Positions 6,772 to 14,822 are shown, counted from the first letter of the stretch. The stretch: DNA of 64,000 bases from Bacteroidota bacterium (GCA_039821555.1 JBCBNX010000004.1:346788-410787), one strand, 5' to 3'. Numbers and translations are program-made. Notes: generated by a model not told the origin, from the sequence alone.

Positions 6772-8802
6772 ATGTCCATTCTCAGCAACATGAAGGGCGT
6801 CTCCGCCAAGGATCAGGCGATGATCCAGCAAGCGGAGGTCATGATGGGGCCGGAGCCGGAGGAGATGGGCTTCATCAAGAACCTCTTCTGGGGTCGCCTC
6901 CGCGAAGACCTCGTGCTTCCCTACCCGGAGGTGTCTGCCGCCGAGAAAGCCAAGTGCGACGCGCTCCTCAAGGAGCTGCAGGCTTACTTCGACAACGAGC
7001 ACCCGAGCATCCTCATTGACCAGGAGGAGTATGTCCCCGAGTGGTGCTTCGAACGCCTTTTCGAGATGGGCGTGATGGGGATGACGATTCCGGAGGAGTA
7101 CGGCGGCCTCGGCCTCGGCGTCGCGTCCTACAACCGCATCCTGGAATGCATCGGGGCCAACTGCGGCTCCACGGGCGTGATCGTCTCGGCGCACCAGTCG
7201 ATCGGCTGCAAGGCGCTCATGCTCTTCGGCTCTGAAGACCAGAAGCAGCGCTTTCTCCCGAAAGTGGCGCGTGAGTACCTCTCGGCGTTCTGCCTTTCCG
7301 AGCCGGACGTGGGCTCCGACGCCGCCGGGCAGCGCACCAACTGCCGCCTCTCCGACGACGGCACGCACTACATCCTCAACGGCGAGAAGAAGTGGTCCAC
7401 GTCGGGCGCGCTCTCGGGCATGTTCACGGTCATGGCGAACCAGATGATCGCCGACCCGAAGCGCCCCGGCCAGCAGAAGAAGGTCGTCACGGCGCTCATC
7501 GTCACGCCGGACATGGAGGGCGTCGACATCTTCGAGAAGAACCGTTCCAAGACGGGCATCCGCGGGACGTGGCAGGCGCGTATCCGCTTTACCGACGTGA
7601 AAGTGCCGGTCAAGAACCGCATGAGCCGCGAGGGCGGCGGCCTCAAGGTCGCGCTGACGTGCCTCAACTACGGCCGCTGCACGCTCTCAGCGGGCATCAC
7701 CGGAGCCGCGAAGGCCGCGCGTGACCAGGCGACGAAGTGGACGCGCACGCGCTACCAGTTCGAGCGCCCGCTCTCCGACTTCGAACTCGTCAAGGAGCGC
7801 GTCGCGCGCATGGCCGCGTTCTCGTTCGCGATGGACGCGATGCTCTACATGACGTGCGGCTTCCTTGACCGCCACGACAAGGACATCATGGTCGAGACTG
7901 CGGCGTGCAAGTACTTCTGCTCGGAGTACGGTTGGAAGGTCATCGACGACGGCCTGCAGCTCATGGGCGGCGAGGGCTATATGACCGAGAACGAGTACGA
8001 CCGCCTCTGGCGCGACAACCGCATCCACCGCATCGTGGAGGGCTCGAACGAGGTCATGCAGTCGTTCATCTTCGCCTACGGCGGCAAGCAACTCGCGGAG
8101 TACATGCTCGGCGTGCTCAACGCCGTCGAGTGGGACGACGAATCCGGCTTCCAGTCGAACGTGACGCGCATCCTCGCCGGGGCGTTCAGCCCGTCGATCG
8201 TGAAGAAGGGCGTGCCGCTCGCGACCGAGATCTTCCTCGGCCGGAAGGTGGCGCAGCCCGACTTCGTGGCGCTGCACCCGTCGCTCGGGGCGTGGGGCCG
8301 CAAGCTCACGCAGCACATCCAGGAGCACACGCGCCAGTTCAAGCTGACATCGAAGCGGCTGGAGGAGAAGGTCGTCACGGCGCAAGCGACGCAGGCGCGG
8401 CTGGCCGACAACGCCGTGCTGATGTTTGCCTGGACAGCCAGCCTTGCAAAGCTCGACCAGCAGATGATGCAGGGCGCACGCGGGGCCGGTTGGGAGCGCG
8501 ATCTCCACGCGGCACTCTACTTCATGGAGTACGCCGACCAGAAGATCCGCGCCAACGTGAAAGCGCTCACCGACAACATCGACGGCGCGATGCACCGTGC
8601 CGCCGAGGCCGCCATCCGTCACAGCGACACGCTACCGAACGATCGGTTCTACATCCCCGAATCGTCGCCTGTCGCGAAAGGCGAGGGCAAGCCGGTCCCG
8701 ACGGCCAACATCCGCCAGTTCCCTGGCGACCCGACTGCCATCCAGGGCGCGCAGGGTGATGGAGCCTCCGTTGCCCAGCCGAAGGTCGAGACGGCGAAAT
8801 AG
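6772..8802 (+). CDS. large acyl-CoA dehydrogenase (676 aa)
   Basis: FAD enzyme introducing the 2,3-double bond of acyl-CoA in fatty-acid beta-oxidation. The dehydrogenase core spans about residues 70-470: 'MGMTIPEEYGGLGLG' (N-terminal domain), 'AFCLSEPDVGSDA' (flavin loop), 'LNGEKKWSTSGAL' and 'GRCTLSAGITGAAKAA'. The C-terminal catalytic stretch 'WRDNRIHRIVEGSNEVMQ' holds the active-site Glu. The enzyme is far longer than the usual 380 residues because of a C-terminal alpha-helical extension of about 200 residues, as in VLCAD/FadE-type membrane-associated forms. The ATG at 6772 is chosen because the upstream 30 residues do not resemble the family. A strong terminator follows, so it looks monocistronic. 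Confidence 0.88.
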   Translation: MSILSNMKGVSAKDQAMIQQAEVMMGPEPEEMGFIKNLFWGRLREDLVLPYPEVSAAEKAKCDALLKELQAYFDNEHPSILIDQEEYVPEWCFERLFEMGVMGMTIPEEYGGLGLGVASYNRILECIGANCGSTGVIVSAHQSIGCKALMLFGSEDQKQRFLPKVAREYLSAFCLSEPDVGSDAAGQRTNCRLSDDGTHYILNGEKKWSTSGALSGMFTVMANQMIADPKRPGQQKKVVTALIVTPDMEGVDIFEKNRSKTGIRGTWQARIRFTDVKVPVKNRMSREGGGLKVALTCLNYGRCTLSAGITGAAKAARDQATKWTRTRYQFERPLSDFELVKERVARMAAFSFAMDAMLYMTCGFLDRHDKDIMVETAACKYFCSEYGWKVIDDGLQLMGGEGYMTENEYDRLWRDNRIHRIVEGSNEVMQSFIFAYGGKQLAEYMLGVLNAVEWDDESGFQSNVTRILAGAFSPSIVKKGVPLATEIFLGRKVAQPDFVALHPSLGAWGRKLTQHIQEHTRQFKLTSKRLEEKVVTAQATQARLADNAVLMFAWTASLAKLDQQMMQGARGAGWERDLHAALYFMEYADQKIRANVKALTDNIDGAMHRAAEAAIRHSDTLPNDRFYIPESSPVAKGEGKPVPTANIRQFPGDPTAIQGAQGDGASVAQPKVETAK

Positions 8803-8829
8803 CGCAGTCCTCTCGTCTGAAAACCACGT

Positions 8830-8861
8830 CCCCCGGTGCTTCGGTACCGGGGGATTTTTTT
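8830..8861 (+). terminator. rho-independent terminator with UUCG tetraloop
   Basis: Stem CCCCCGGT at 8830-8837 pairs with ACCGGGGG at 8846-8853. The inner G-T and C-G pairs close a TTCG loop, and T7 follows at 8855-8861. It lies 27 bp after the acyl-CoA dehydrogenase stop and separates that gene from the PARP gene. Confidence 0.93.
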
Positions 8862-8874
8862 GTTCGAATGGGTA

Positions 8875-8890
8875 TGACAAAAACGTGTCA
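8875..8890. promoter_or_regulatory. TGACA-N6-TGTCA inverted repeat upstream of PARP
   Basis: A perfect 5-bp dyad with a 6-bp spacer (TGACA AAAACG TGTCA) sits in a locally AT-richer patch between the terminator and the PARP ATG at 8974. Its centre-to-centre spacing of one helical turn is typical of a dimer-bound operator. That it controls PARP is inferred from position only. Confidence 0.35.
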
Positions 8891-8973
8891 CTACAGGTTG
8901 GGATCTTGGGGTAAACGAACGGCACGACAGCCTCTTGGGTAGTGCCATTGTCCTGTACCTCAGCCCTGGTCTC

Positions 8974-10278
8974 ATGTCCGCACTCCTCGCCACCGCCGCC
9001 ACAACCTCTACGGCATCGATCCTCTCGGCGCCGCCCGCCTCGGCAACCCCTGCCACGACGCGAGCCGTCAAGCTGGTGATGGTCACGGGCGCGAACAACA
9101 ACAAGTTCTACGACCTCACCGACAACGGCGACGGCACCTGCACAGCGCACTACGGCCGCGTTGGCAGCGCGGGGACGCGTCGGACGTACCCTATCGCCCA
9201 GTGGAGCCGCAAGGTGCGAGAGAAGGTCCGCAAGGGCTACCGCGACGTGACGCACCTCTTTGCCACAAATGCGCCGAAGCAGGGCTTCGACATCCCCGAC
9301 GCTTCCGTGCGCAGCCTCGTCGACGCGCTCACGCGGTACGCGACGCAGTCGATCCGCCGCAACTACCACGTCACCGCTGACCAGGTCACGGCGGCGCAGG
9401 TCGCCGAAGCGCAGGCGCTCCTCGACGGACTGACGGCTCTGGTCCGTCAGCCTGCCGCCGGCCTCGGTGCGTTCAACCAAACGCTGCTCGACCTCTACAC
9501 CGTCATCCCGCGCCGCATGGGTAACGTCCAGGACTACCTCCTCGGCGCGCTGCCCGACCCGAGTGACACCTCGTCGATTGACACGCTCCTCGCCGACGAG
9601 CAGGCGACGCTCGACGTGATGGCGGGGCAGGTGAAGGTCAACGCCCAGCGCACGACGATGCCCGACGCACCGCAGACGCTCGAAGCCGCTATGGGCCTCC
9701 GTGTGGCCGTGGAGGACGATGCGGCCACGCTAAAGCGTATTCAGAAGCTCATGGGCAACGATGCCCAACTCTTCCGCCGCGCCTTTCGTGTCACCAATCA
9801 CCGTACGCAGGCCGCGTTCGACGACCACCTCACGGCGGCCTCGAACCCGCGCACAGGATTGCTCTGGCACGGCAGCCGCAACGAGAACTGGCTCTCGATT
9901 CTGGAGAGTGGCCTCGTCTTGCGCCCGGCCAATGCACACATCACGGGCAAGATGTTCGGCTACGGCCTCTACTTCGCCGACCGCTTCCGCAAGTCGCTCG
10001 GCTACACCTCGGCGCGCGGGGCCTACTGGACGGGCGGGGGCAGCAACCAAGCTTACCTCGCGCTCTATGCTGTGCACCTCGGCAAGGCGCTCACGGTGAA
10101 GACGTGGGAGCCGTGGTGCTCGCAACTCACGGCCCAGTCGCTGGAGGCGCACGGGATGCTCAAGCGCCGCTACGACTCGACGCACGGCAAGGCCGGGTGC
10201 AGCCTCCAGAACAACGAGTACATCGTCTACCGCGAGGCGCAGTGCACCGTCCGCTACCTCGTCGAGATCGAAGCTTGA
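8974..10278 (+). CDS. bacterial poly(ADP-ribose) polymerase (WGR + catalytic ART)
   Basis: Predicted NAD+-consuming ADP-ribosyltransferase related to eukaryotic PARP1/2/3. Residues about 31-95 form a WGR-type DNA-end-sensing domain ('NNKFYDLTDNGDG...HYGRVGSAGTRRTY', with Tyr in place of the W of WGR). Residues about 108-225 are helical, in the place of the PARP autoinhibitory domain. Residues about 240-434 are the ART domain. The full H-Y-E triad is visible: His299 in LLWHGSR, Tyr333 in GYGLYFAD, and Glu415 in LQNNEYIVY, the glutamate needed for polymer elongation. 'YWTGGGSNQAYLALYAVHLGK' matches the donor-site region after the Tyr motif. No zinc fingers or BRCT are present. The ATG at 8974 is chosen over weak upstream starts. 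The next gene on the same strand, after a hairpin repeat, encodes a small winged-helix protein. Confidence 0.9.
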   Translation: MSALLATAATTSTASILSAPPASATPATTRAVKLVMVTGANNNKFYDLTDNGDGTCTAHYGRVGSAGTRRTYPIAQWSRKVREKVRKGYRDVTHLFATNAPKQGFDIPDASVRSLVDALTRYATQSIRRNYHVTADQVTAAQVAEAQALLDGLTALVRQPAAGLGAFNQTLLDLYTVIPRRMGNVQDYLLGALPDPSDTSSIDTLLADEQATLDVMAGQVKVNAQRTTMPDAPQTLEAAMGLRVAVEDDAATLKRIQKLMGNDAQLFRRAFRVTNHRTQAAFDDHLTAASNPRTGLLWHGSRNENWLSILESGLVLRPANAHITGKMFGYGLYFADRFRKSLGYTSARGAYWTGGGSNQAYLALYAVHLGKALTVKTWEPWCSQLTAQSLEAHGMLKRRYDSTHGKAGCSLQNNEYIVYREAQCTVRYLVEIEA

Positions 10279-10302
10279 ACTCTGGCTTCGCATCCCAACT
10301 AG

Positions 10303-10368
10303 GTCATCCTGATCTGGATTCAGGATCTCAACCGTGACAGCGAGATGCTGAACCAAGTTCAGCATGAC
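10303..10368. repeat. paired-hairpin intergenic repeat, copy 1
   Basis: GTCATCCTGA..TCAGGATCTC is followed by GAGATGCTGAAC..GTTCAGCATGAC. These make two small hairpins (7- and 9-bp stems) flanked by GTCAT/ATGAC at 10303 and 10364. A second copy with the same outer sequences lies at 62547-62629. It sits between the PARP and winged-helix genes and may act on transcript ends, but it is more simply a dispersed element. Confidence 0.75.
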
Positions 10369-10370
10369 AT

Positions 10371-10385
10371 GAGGACAAGGTCCTC
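10371..10385. promoter_or_regulatory. GAGGAC-aag-GTCCTC palindrome upstream of the small wHTH gene
   Basis: A perfect 6-bp dyad with a 3-base spacer begins two bases after the hairpin repeat and 54 bp before the ATG at 10425 (10386-10424 hold no other clear signal). It may be an operator for the downstream gene or simply the edge of the repeat; the second repeat copy at 62547 lacks it. Confidence 0.25.
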
Positions 10386-10424
10386 CTCGCATCTCGGTCC
10401 CAAACTCAGACACCGACTCCAACC

Positions 10425-10679
10425 ATGACCCACTACGTCCTCACGCCCGCCGCCGTCCGCGAGACCGCGCTCACGCTCATGCGCACGACCGGCACGACCA
10501 CCACCCTCGACGTCAAGCGCGCGCTTCGCGAGCAAGGCTTCTGGGCCACCCAGGCTACCGTCTCTACCGCGATGGAGGCCCTCGCCGCCGACCTCGGCTG
10601 GCTCTGGCTCTCCAACGGGTTCTACCGCACCTATGCCCTCGCCGCTGACGCCCTCCGCCGCCTCGTCTGGGCGAATTGA
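10425..10679 (+). CDS. small winged-helix-like protein downstream of PARP
   Basis: 84-residue protein. The segment 'DVKRALREQGFWATQATVSTAME' resembles the helix-turn-helix of ArgR N-terminal domains, where 'GF.VTQATVSRD' is the recognition-helix signature. The C-terminal 'GWLWLSNGFYRTYALA' would form the wing. There is no sensor or oligomerisation domain, so it is either a minimal DNA-binding protein or a partner of the PARP gene that ends 146 bp upstream. Codon use is like that of its neighbours, and the hairpin terminator at 10702 ends the unit. I do not recognise it as a named family; the winged-helix call rests on pattern similarity. Confidence 0.6.
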   Translation: MTHYVLTPAAVRETALTLMRTTGTTTTLDVKRALREQGFWATQATVSTAMEALAADLGWLWLSNGFYRTYALAADALRRLVWAN

Positions 10680-10701
10680 GAAGAGGATGTCAGCAGAAGC
10701 G

Positions 10702-10738
10702 CGAAGCCCCGCGATGCATGGAGCGTCGCGGGGCTTCG
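10702..10738. terminator. strong hairpin between convergent genes
   Basis: CGAAGCCCCGCGA at 10702-10714 pairs perfectly with TCGCGGGGCTTCG at 10726-10738 (13-bp stem, 11-base loop). It lies between the convergent winged-helix and msrAB genes. There is no T-run on either side, so it is probably a bidirectional transcript end or a rho-assisted stop. Confidence 0.6.
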
Positions 10739-10759
10739 TGGTGGAGGCGGTTGGTTCGC

Positions 10760-12022
10760 TTACGACTTCGAGTCCTCGAAAAGCGAGAGGTACTGGCCGT
10801 AGCCCTCGGCTTCGAGCTGGTCGACAGGGATGAAGCGCATGGCGGCCGAGTTCATGCAGTAGCGCAGGCCCGTCGGTGCGGGGCCGTCGTCGAAGACGTG
10901 ACCGAGGTGGCTGTCGGCGTGCTTGCTGCGCACTTCGATGCGGACCATGCCGAGCGTACGGTCCTCGTGCTCTTCGATCAGCTCCTCGTGGATCGGGCGC
11001 GTGAACGACGGCCAGCCCGTGCCGGAGTCGTACTTGTCGAGCGACGAGAAGAGCGGCTCGCCAGAGACGATGTCCACGTAGATGCCTGCGTCCTTCTTGT
11101 CGTGGTACGGGTTGTTGAACGGGCGCTCCGTGCCGTCCTGCTGCGTGATCCGGTACTGGATCGGCGTCAGCATCGCGCGCAGTTCCTCGTCCGCGGGCTT
11201 CTCGTAGGTGCTGAACGAAGCGAGCGTGATCTGGCCAGACCCAGCGGCGGAAGCCGACGACATGGCACCCGGCTCTGGGGCGGGCTCGCCGAACCACGGG
11301 GCGTCCTCGGGGATGAAGTCCTTCGAGATATCGAAGCCCCACGTGCGGCGGAGGAACGGCTTGCGGCCCGAGCCCTCGGCGTAGCTGCCGTAGCGGTCCG
11401 GATTGGTACGGTAGAAGTCCTGGTGGTAGTCCTCGGCCGCGTAGAACGTCGTGAAGTCGCGGATGGGCGTCACGATGGGCGCGTCGAACGGGCCGTTCTC
11501 GGCGAGGTCGCGCTTGGAGGCCGCGGCGAGGCGGCGCTGCTCCTCATCGTGCGCGTAGATGGCCGAAGTGTAGTGGTTTCCGCGGTCGGCGAACTGGCCA
11601 CCGGCGTCGGTTGGGTTGAACGTCCGCCAAAAGATGTTCAGGAGCAACTGATACGACACCTGATCGGGGTCGTAGAAGACCTGGACGGCCTCGATGTAGT
11701 CGGTGCGACCGTTGGCCACGTCGTTGTAGGACGGGTTGGGCTCGGTGCCGCCCGCGAAGCCGGAGATCACGGCCGAGACGCCCTCGTAGCGTTCGAAGGG
11801 CTGCTCCATGCACCAGAAGCAGCCGCCTGCGAAGGTCGCGACGGCGAGGTCGTTGTCGGCGACCGCGAGGCGCGCGGCGGCCTCATCGGCCGTGTTGACC
11901 GGGGTAAGGCTGCTGACGGGCGCATCGAGGTTCTGGTCGGCGCACGCCGGAAAGGCGAGCAGGGCCACGGCAGCAGCGAGTGCCCAGATGGGTCCAGTCG
12001 AGATGGGGAGGCGGCGAAGCAT
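10760..12022 (-). CDS. msrAB: fused peptide methionine sulfoxide reductase MsrA-MsrB, lipoprotein
   Basis: Envelope enzyme repairing both S- and R-methionine sulfoxides. A signal peptide ends in the lipobox FPAC (Cys27), anchoring it outside the cytoplasm. MsrA occupies about residues 60-235, with the catalytic Cys in '[14 protein letters not shown]' and '[10 protein letters not shown]'-type strands plus '[11 protein letters not shown]'-like '[11 protein letters not shown]'. MsrB occupies about residues 285-415, with '[21 protein letters not shown]' and the catalytic Cys389 in '[11 protein letters not shown]'. Zinc-binding CxxC pairs of MsrB are absent, as in many bacterial fusions. The ATG at 12022 gives the better signal peptide than one 11 codons upstream. 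Confidence 0.93.
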   Translation of the reverse strand: MLRRLPISTGPIWALAAAVALLAFPACADQNLDAPVSSLTPVNTADEAAARLAVADNDLAVATFAGGCFWCMEQPFERYEGVSAVISGFAGGTEPNPSYNDVANGRTDYIEAVQVFYDPDQVSYQLLLNIFWRTFNPTDAGGQFADRGNHYTSAIYAHDEEQRRLAAASKRDLAENGPFDAPIVTPIRDFTTFYAAEDYHQDFYRTNPDRYGSYAEGSGRKPFLRRTWGFDISKDFIPEDAPWFGEPAPEPGAMSSASAAGSGQITLASFSTYEKPADEELRAMLTPIQYRITQQDGTERPFNNPYHDKKDAGIYVDIVSGEPLFSSLDKYDSGTGWPSFTRPIHEELIEEHEDRTLGMVRIEVRSKHADSHLGHVFDDGPAPTGLRYCMNSAAMRFIPVDQLEAEGYGQYLSLFEDSKS

Positions 12023-12163
12023 GGTCAAAAACGTGGGTTCGTAAAGCAGAAGCACACGCGGTAGCGCGGTGTGCTCGGCTGCATGGAGAGGATGGGATCG
12101 TTTGGTCTTACCAACGCGCGCCTTGTGCGCTCTGGTTCGTCGAGAAGCGCCCCCGCCAAGGCT

Positions 12164-12760
12164 TCACGGACGGCGCATATCCTCGTCGAGGATCGTGGCG
12201 TCTTCGATCTGATCGGCAGCCTCCGCTGGAATGTCGGCAGAGGAAGGAGCCGAGGGTTGGCCTCTCCACGCAGGCGGAGCGTCCTGCTGAGGCGGCCCGA
12301 AGGGCGATCCCGGACGTCCAAAGCCCTGCGGCCCGAAGTTGGGCGGCACGCCCGGCCCAAAGGCGAAAAACTGCGTCTGGCCCGACTTCACGGACTGTTT
12401 GAAGCGCCCGGCCACGCTGCGGCGGATGAGTGCCCGCGTCGGCGGCAGCAGGCCGAGGAAGCCGACCACGTCGGTCAGTACGCCCGGCGTGAGCAGCAGC
12501 GCGCCCGACACGAGGATGATGAGCCCGTCGGACAGTTCCTTGCCGGGCAGACCGCCCTCCGCCACGCGTGCCTGGAAACGGCGCCACGCGGCCAGCCCCT
12601 CGCGCTGCGCGAGGAACGAGCCGAAGAGCGCCGTCACCACAATGAGCAGGAGGGTCGGGCCGAGCCCGATCCGGTCGCCGAGCCACACGAGTAGAAATAG
12701 CTCGACGATGGGGACGATAAGGAAGAGCAGCAACAGCCGCCCGAACAGGGTCGATTGCAT
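12164..12760 (-). CDS. fxsA: FxsA family membrane protein
   Basis: Inner-membrane protein of the FxsA family; in E. coli FxsA overproduction relieves exclusion of phage T7 by the F plasmid, and its normal role is unclear. 'LIVPIVELFLLVWLGDRIGLGPTLLL' forms the first two helices and holds the family 'P..E...L..VG..IG...T' pattern. 'ALLLTPGVLTDVVGFLGLLPPTR' is the second conserved block. The C-terminal 70 residues are Pro/Gly/Gln-rich and then acidic ('DATILDEDMRRP'), as in other family members. Upstream lies a 13-bp tandem repeat. Confidence 0.85.
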   Translation of the reverse strand: MQSTLFGRLLLLFLIVPIVELFLLVWLGDRIGLGPTLLLIVVTALFGSFLAQREGLAAWRRFQARVAEGGLPGKELSDGLIILVSGALLLTPGVLTDVVGFLGLLPPTRALIRRSVAGRFKQSVKSGQTQFFAFGPGVPPNFGPQGFGRPGSPFGPPQQDAPPAWRGQPSAPSSADIPAEAADQIEDATILDEDMRRP

Positions 12761-12817
12761 CGCGGACAGGAGCAGAGCGGTAGAAGAGCGTATGGGATCG
12801 GAAGTACGGGCTACGTC

Positions 12818-12905
12818 GTCGCAGTGATGCGTCGCAGTGATGCGTCGCAGTGATGCGTCGCAGTGATGCGTCGCAGTGATGCGTCGCAGTGATGCGTCGC
12901 AGTGA
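12818..12905. repeat. 13-bp tandem repeat, 7 units
   Basis: The core GTCGCAGTGATGC recurs at exact 13-base steps from 12818 to 12896, seven times and nearly without change. It fills most of the 203-bp divergent gap between fxsA and the membrane-protein gene at 12964. A degenerate tail ('CAGCGCAGTAATGC') continues beyond. Seven identical units imply recent slippage and likely copy-number variation between strains. Confidence 0.92.
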
Positions 12906-12963
12906 AACAGCGCAGTAATGCACGGTCGAGCCCAGCTGGCTCCGATCTAAACACATTCGACCT

Positions 12964-13596
12964 ATGAACGTCCGACCTGCGTGGATTGTGCCCTCGCTTA
13001 GCCTGGGACTCCTGGCGTTGCTCGCCGTGTGCATACCTACAGCTTCGGCACAGGACACCCTGCTGGGCACGCCTGCAGCCTACACGGAGGCGTTGCACAG
13101 CGCTCAGCGTGCGCACCTGTGGCGAGTCGGTGCCTGGGGCAGCGCCAACGCGCTCGGCGGGATGGCCCTGCTGTTGGCGTCGAGCCGGAGTGAGCAGCCG
13201 GGGCGCTTCGGCGCGGGCGTGCAACTCGCTGCATGGGGGACGATCAACGTCGGCATCGCCGCGCTGGGGCTGCTCTCCGGCGGACCGGACACGGCAGCGA
13301 CCTGGGCCGAAGCCCTGCGCGCAGAGAACAACTACGCCGACATTCTGCTGTTCAACCTCGGGCTCAACGTCGCCTACAGTGCCGTCGGCGCGACGCTCGC
13401 GGCGGTGAGCTACCGCGGCGTCGATGGCAACCTGAGCGTGCGCGGGCATGGGGCCGCGCTCATCCTCCAGGGCCTAGGGCTGTTCGTCCTCGACGGCATC
13501 GCCTACCTCGACACGCGCGGCCGATGGGGCGCGCTCGTCGAGCAGGTCGCGGTGCACGTTGGGCCAACAGGAGCAGGGCTGACTTTCTCCTTTTGA
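12964..13596 (+). CDS. small membrane protein, DUF6992-like
   Basis: 210-residue protein with a cleavable-looking signal peptide (residues 1-29, ending TASAQ) and about four hydrophobic helices: 'GSANALGGMALLLASS', 'GAGVQLAAWGTINVGIAALGLL', 'ILLFNLGLNVAYSAVGATLAAVS' and 'GAALILQGLGLFVLDGIAYLD'. The pattern 'W..GSANALGG' and 'WG.INVGIA' resembles the Bacteroidota DUF6992 family; this is from memory of the pattern and not checked. It ends in Phe like an envelope protein but is too hydrophobic for a barrel. Function unknown. It is bracketed by tandem repeats at 12818-12905 and 13598-13654. Confidence 0.65.
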   Translation: MNVRPAWIVPSLSLGLLALLAVCIPTASAQDTLLGTPAAYTEALHSAQRAHLWRVGAWGSANALGGMALLLASSRSEQPGRFGAGVQLAAWGTINVGIAALGLLSGGPDTAATWAEALRAENNYADILLFNLGLNVAYSAVGATLAAVSYRGVDGNLSVRGHGAALILQGLGLFVLDGIAYLDTRGRWGALVEQVAVHVGPTGAGLTFSF

Positions 13597-13597
13597 T

Positions 13598-13654
13598 CGT
13601 AGCCGAGGCGCTGTGTCGCAGCCGAGACGCTTTGTCGTAGTCGAGACGGCGGTT
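13598..13654. repeat. 19-bp imperfect tandem repeat, 3 units
   Basis: Units CGTAGCCGAGGCGCTGTGT, CGCAGCCGAGACGCTTTGT and CGTAGTCGAGACGGCGGTT start at 13598, 13617 and 13636. They fill the gap between the convergent stops of the DUF6992-like gene (13596) and the flavoprotein gene (13659). Confidence 0.8.
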
Positions 13655-13658
13655 CTGG

Positions 13659-14822
13659 CTAGGCTAGGTCAGGATGCGCGGTGTCGAAGAGTCCCTCGAA
13701 GCGGTCGGTGGGGTGGTAGCGCCGGATCCAGCGGCGGTCCACAGCATGCTTCAGACGCAGCATCGCCGGACTCGCCTGCCAGCGGTCGCCGACGACCAGC
13801 AGGCCGTCGCGCGTGCCGGTCGAGAGGATAAGCGGGACGTACGGGTAGGGTCGGAAGCTGCGGAGGCGAAGCTGCGTGAGATCAAGGCCGGCTAGTGCCG
13901 CTTCGGCGATGCGAAGCACGTTTGTCTGCAGCGTCGGGCCTTGCTTGACGGCGTGCACGCCCACGCGCGCCAAGTGCTCAGCCCCGGCGATGACGGCGCA
14001 GTCGCCGGCCGCGAAGAGCCACGGGGCCGCCTCGCACTGGAGGTAGGCGCTCACGCGCAGGAAGCCGCGCCCGTCGGTGGGCAGGCCCGCCTCGGCAAAG
14101 AGGGCAGGGCCGACCGAGCCCGTCGCCCAGAGGACGGCTTCCGCATCGACCACGGCCCCGTTCGATAGCTCGAGCGCGGCGTCCGTCGTGTCTATGACCC
14201 GGTGACCGAAGCGAAGGGCGACGCCGCGCTCGGTGAGCAGGCGTCGGCAGTAGGCCGCCGCGCCCTCGGGCATCCGGCCGAGCAGGCGGTGCGAGGGCTC
14301 GATGAGCGTGACATCGAGCTGCGCTTTCGGCACACGCGCGGTCACGTTGAGCGCGACCTCGACCCCGGCTGCGCCGCCTCCGACGATGGCAAGCCGCCGC
14401 GGTGGATCGCTCTTCTCGAAACCGTCGAGCCATGCCGCGAGGTCCGCAATGCGATGAAGCGGCTTCGTCGGAATCACGTCTCCTGAGGGCGCGACCGGAT
14501 TGACGGCCCCAATGTCGAACGTGGCGAGGTCGCAGCCAAGCGTCCGCCCCGATGCCGTCGTGATCGTCTGCGCCTCAGCGTCCAGGCCGACAGCGCGGTC
14601 GTGGACAAACCGCACCCCGGTGTCGGCACACAGACGTTCGAGATCGATGGTGACCTGGTCGCGGGTGTAGACACCGCCGAGGTGCTCGGGCACCATGCCA
14701 GAATACCACAGGTGCGTCGCGTCGTTCAGGAGCGTGACACGGGCACCTTGTCGGACAAGGCGAGCGGTAGCGGTCAGGAGCGGCAGGCTCGCATGCCCGC
14801 CCCCTACGAGGAGAACGTGCAT
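13659..14822 (-). CDS. FAD/NAD(P)-dependent oxidoreductase, NDH-2/NDC1-like
   Basis: 387-residue two-dinucleotide-fold flavoprotein. The FAD motif is at the N-terminus ('LLVGGGHASLPLL'), the NAD(P)H motif is 'LAIVGGGAAGVEVALN', and the second FAD motif is 'WLFAAGDCAVI'. No redox-active CxxC is present, so it is not a thioredoxin-reductase-like enzyme. The 'GGGHASLP' opening and 'WYSGMVPEHLGGVY' segment match the subgroup related to type II NADH dehydrogenases and the flavoprotein half of SelD fusions, including NDC1/NdbB quinone reductases. The kinase gene upstream on the same strand ends 4 bp before this start (14826 versus 14822), so the two are co-transcribed. Confidence 0.78.
   Translation of the reverse strand: MHVLLVGGGHASLPLLTATARLVRQGARVTLLNDATHLWYSGMVPEHLGGVYTRDQVTIDLERLCADTGVRFVHDRAVGLDAEAQTITTASGRTLGCDLATFDIGAVNPVAPSGDVIPTKPLHRIADLAAWLDGFEKSDPPRRLAIVGGGAAGVEVALNVTARVPKAQLDVTLIEPSHRLLGRMPEGAAAYCRRLLTERGVALRFGHRVIDTTDAALELSNGAVVDAEAVLWATGSVGPALFAEAGLPTDGRGFLRVSAYLQCEAAPWLFAAGDCAVIAGAEHLARVGVHAVKQGPTLQTNVLRIAEAALAGLDLTQLRLRSFRPYPYVPLILSTGTRDGLLVVGDRWQASPAMLRLKHAVDRRWIRRYHPTDRFEGLFDTAHPDLA

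Noticed and set aside
10676..12064. A 462-codon plus-strand frame opposite msrAB
   Set aside because: It is the antisense of a well-supported MsrA-MsrB coding region and carries no recognisable motif.
12818..12905. CRISPR array
   Set aside because: Units are 13 bp and directly adjacent with no spacers, so this is a tandem repeat.
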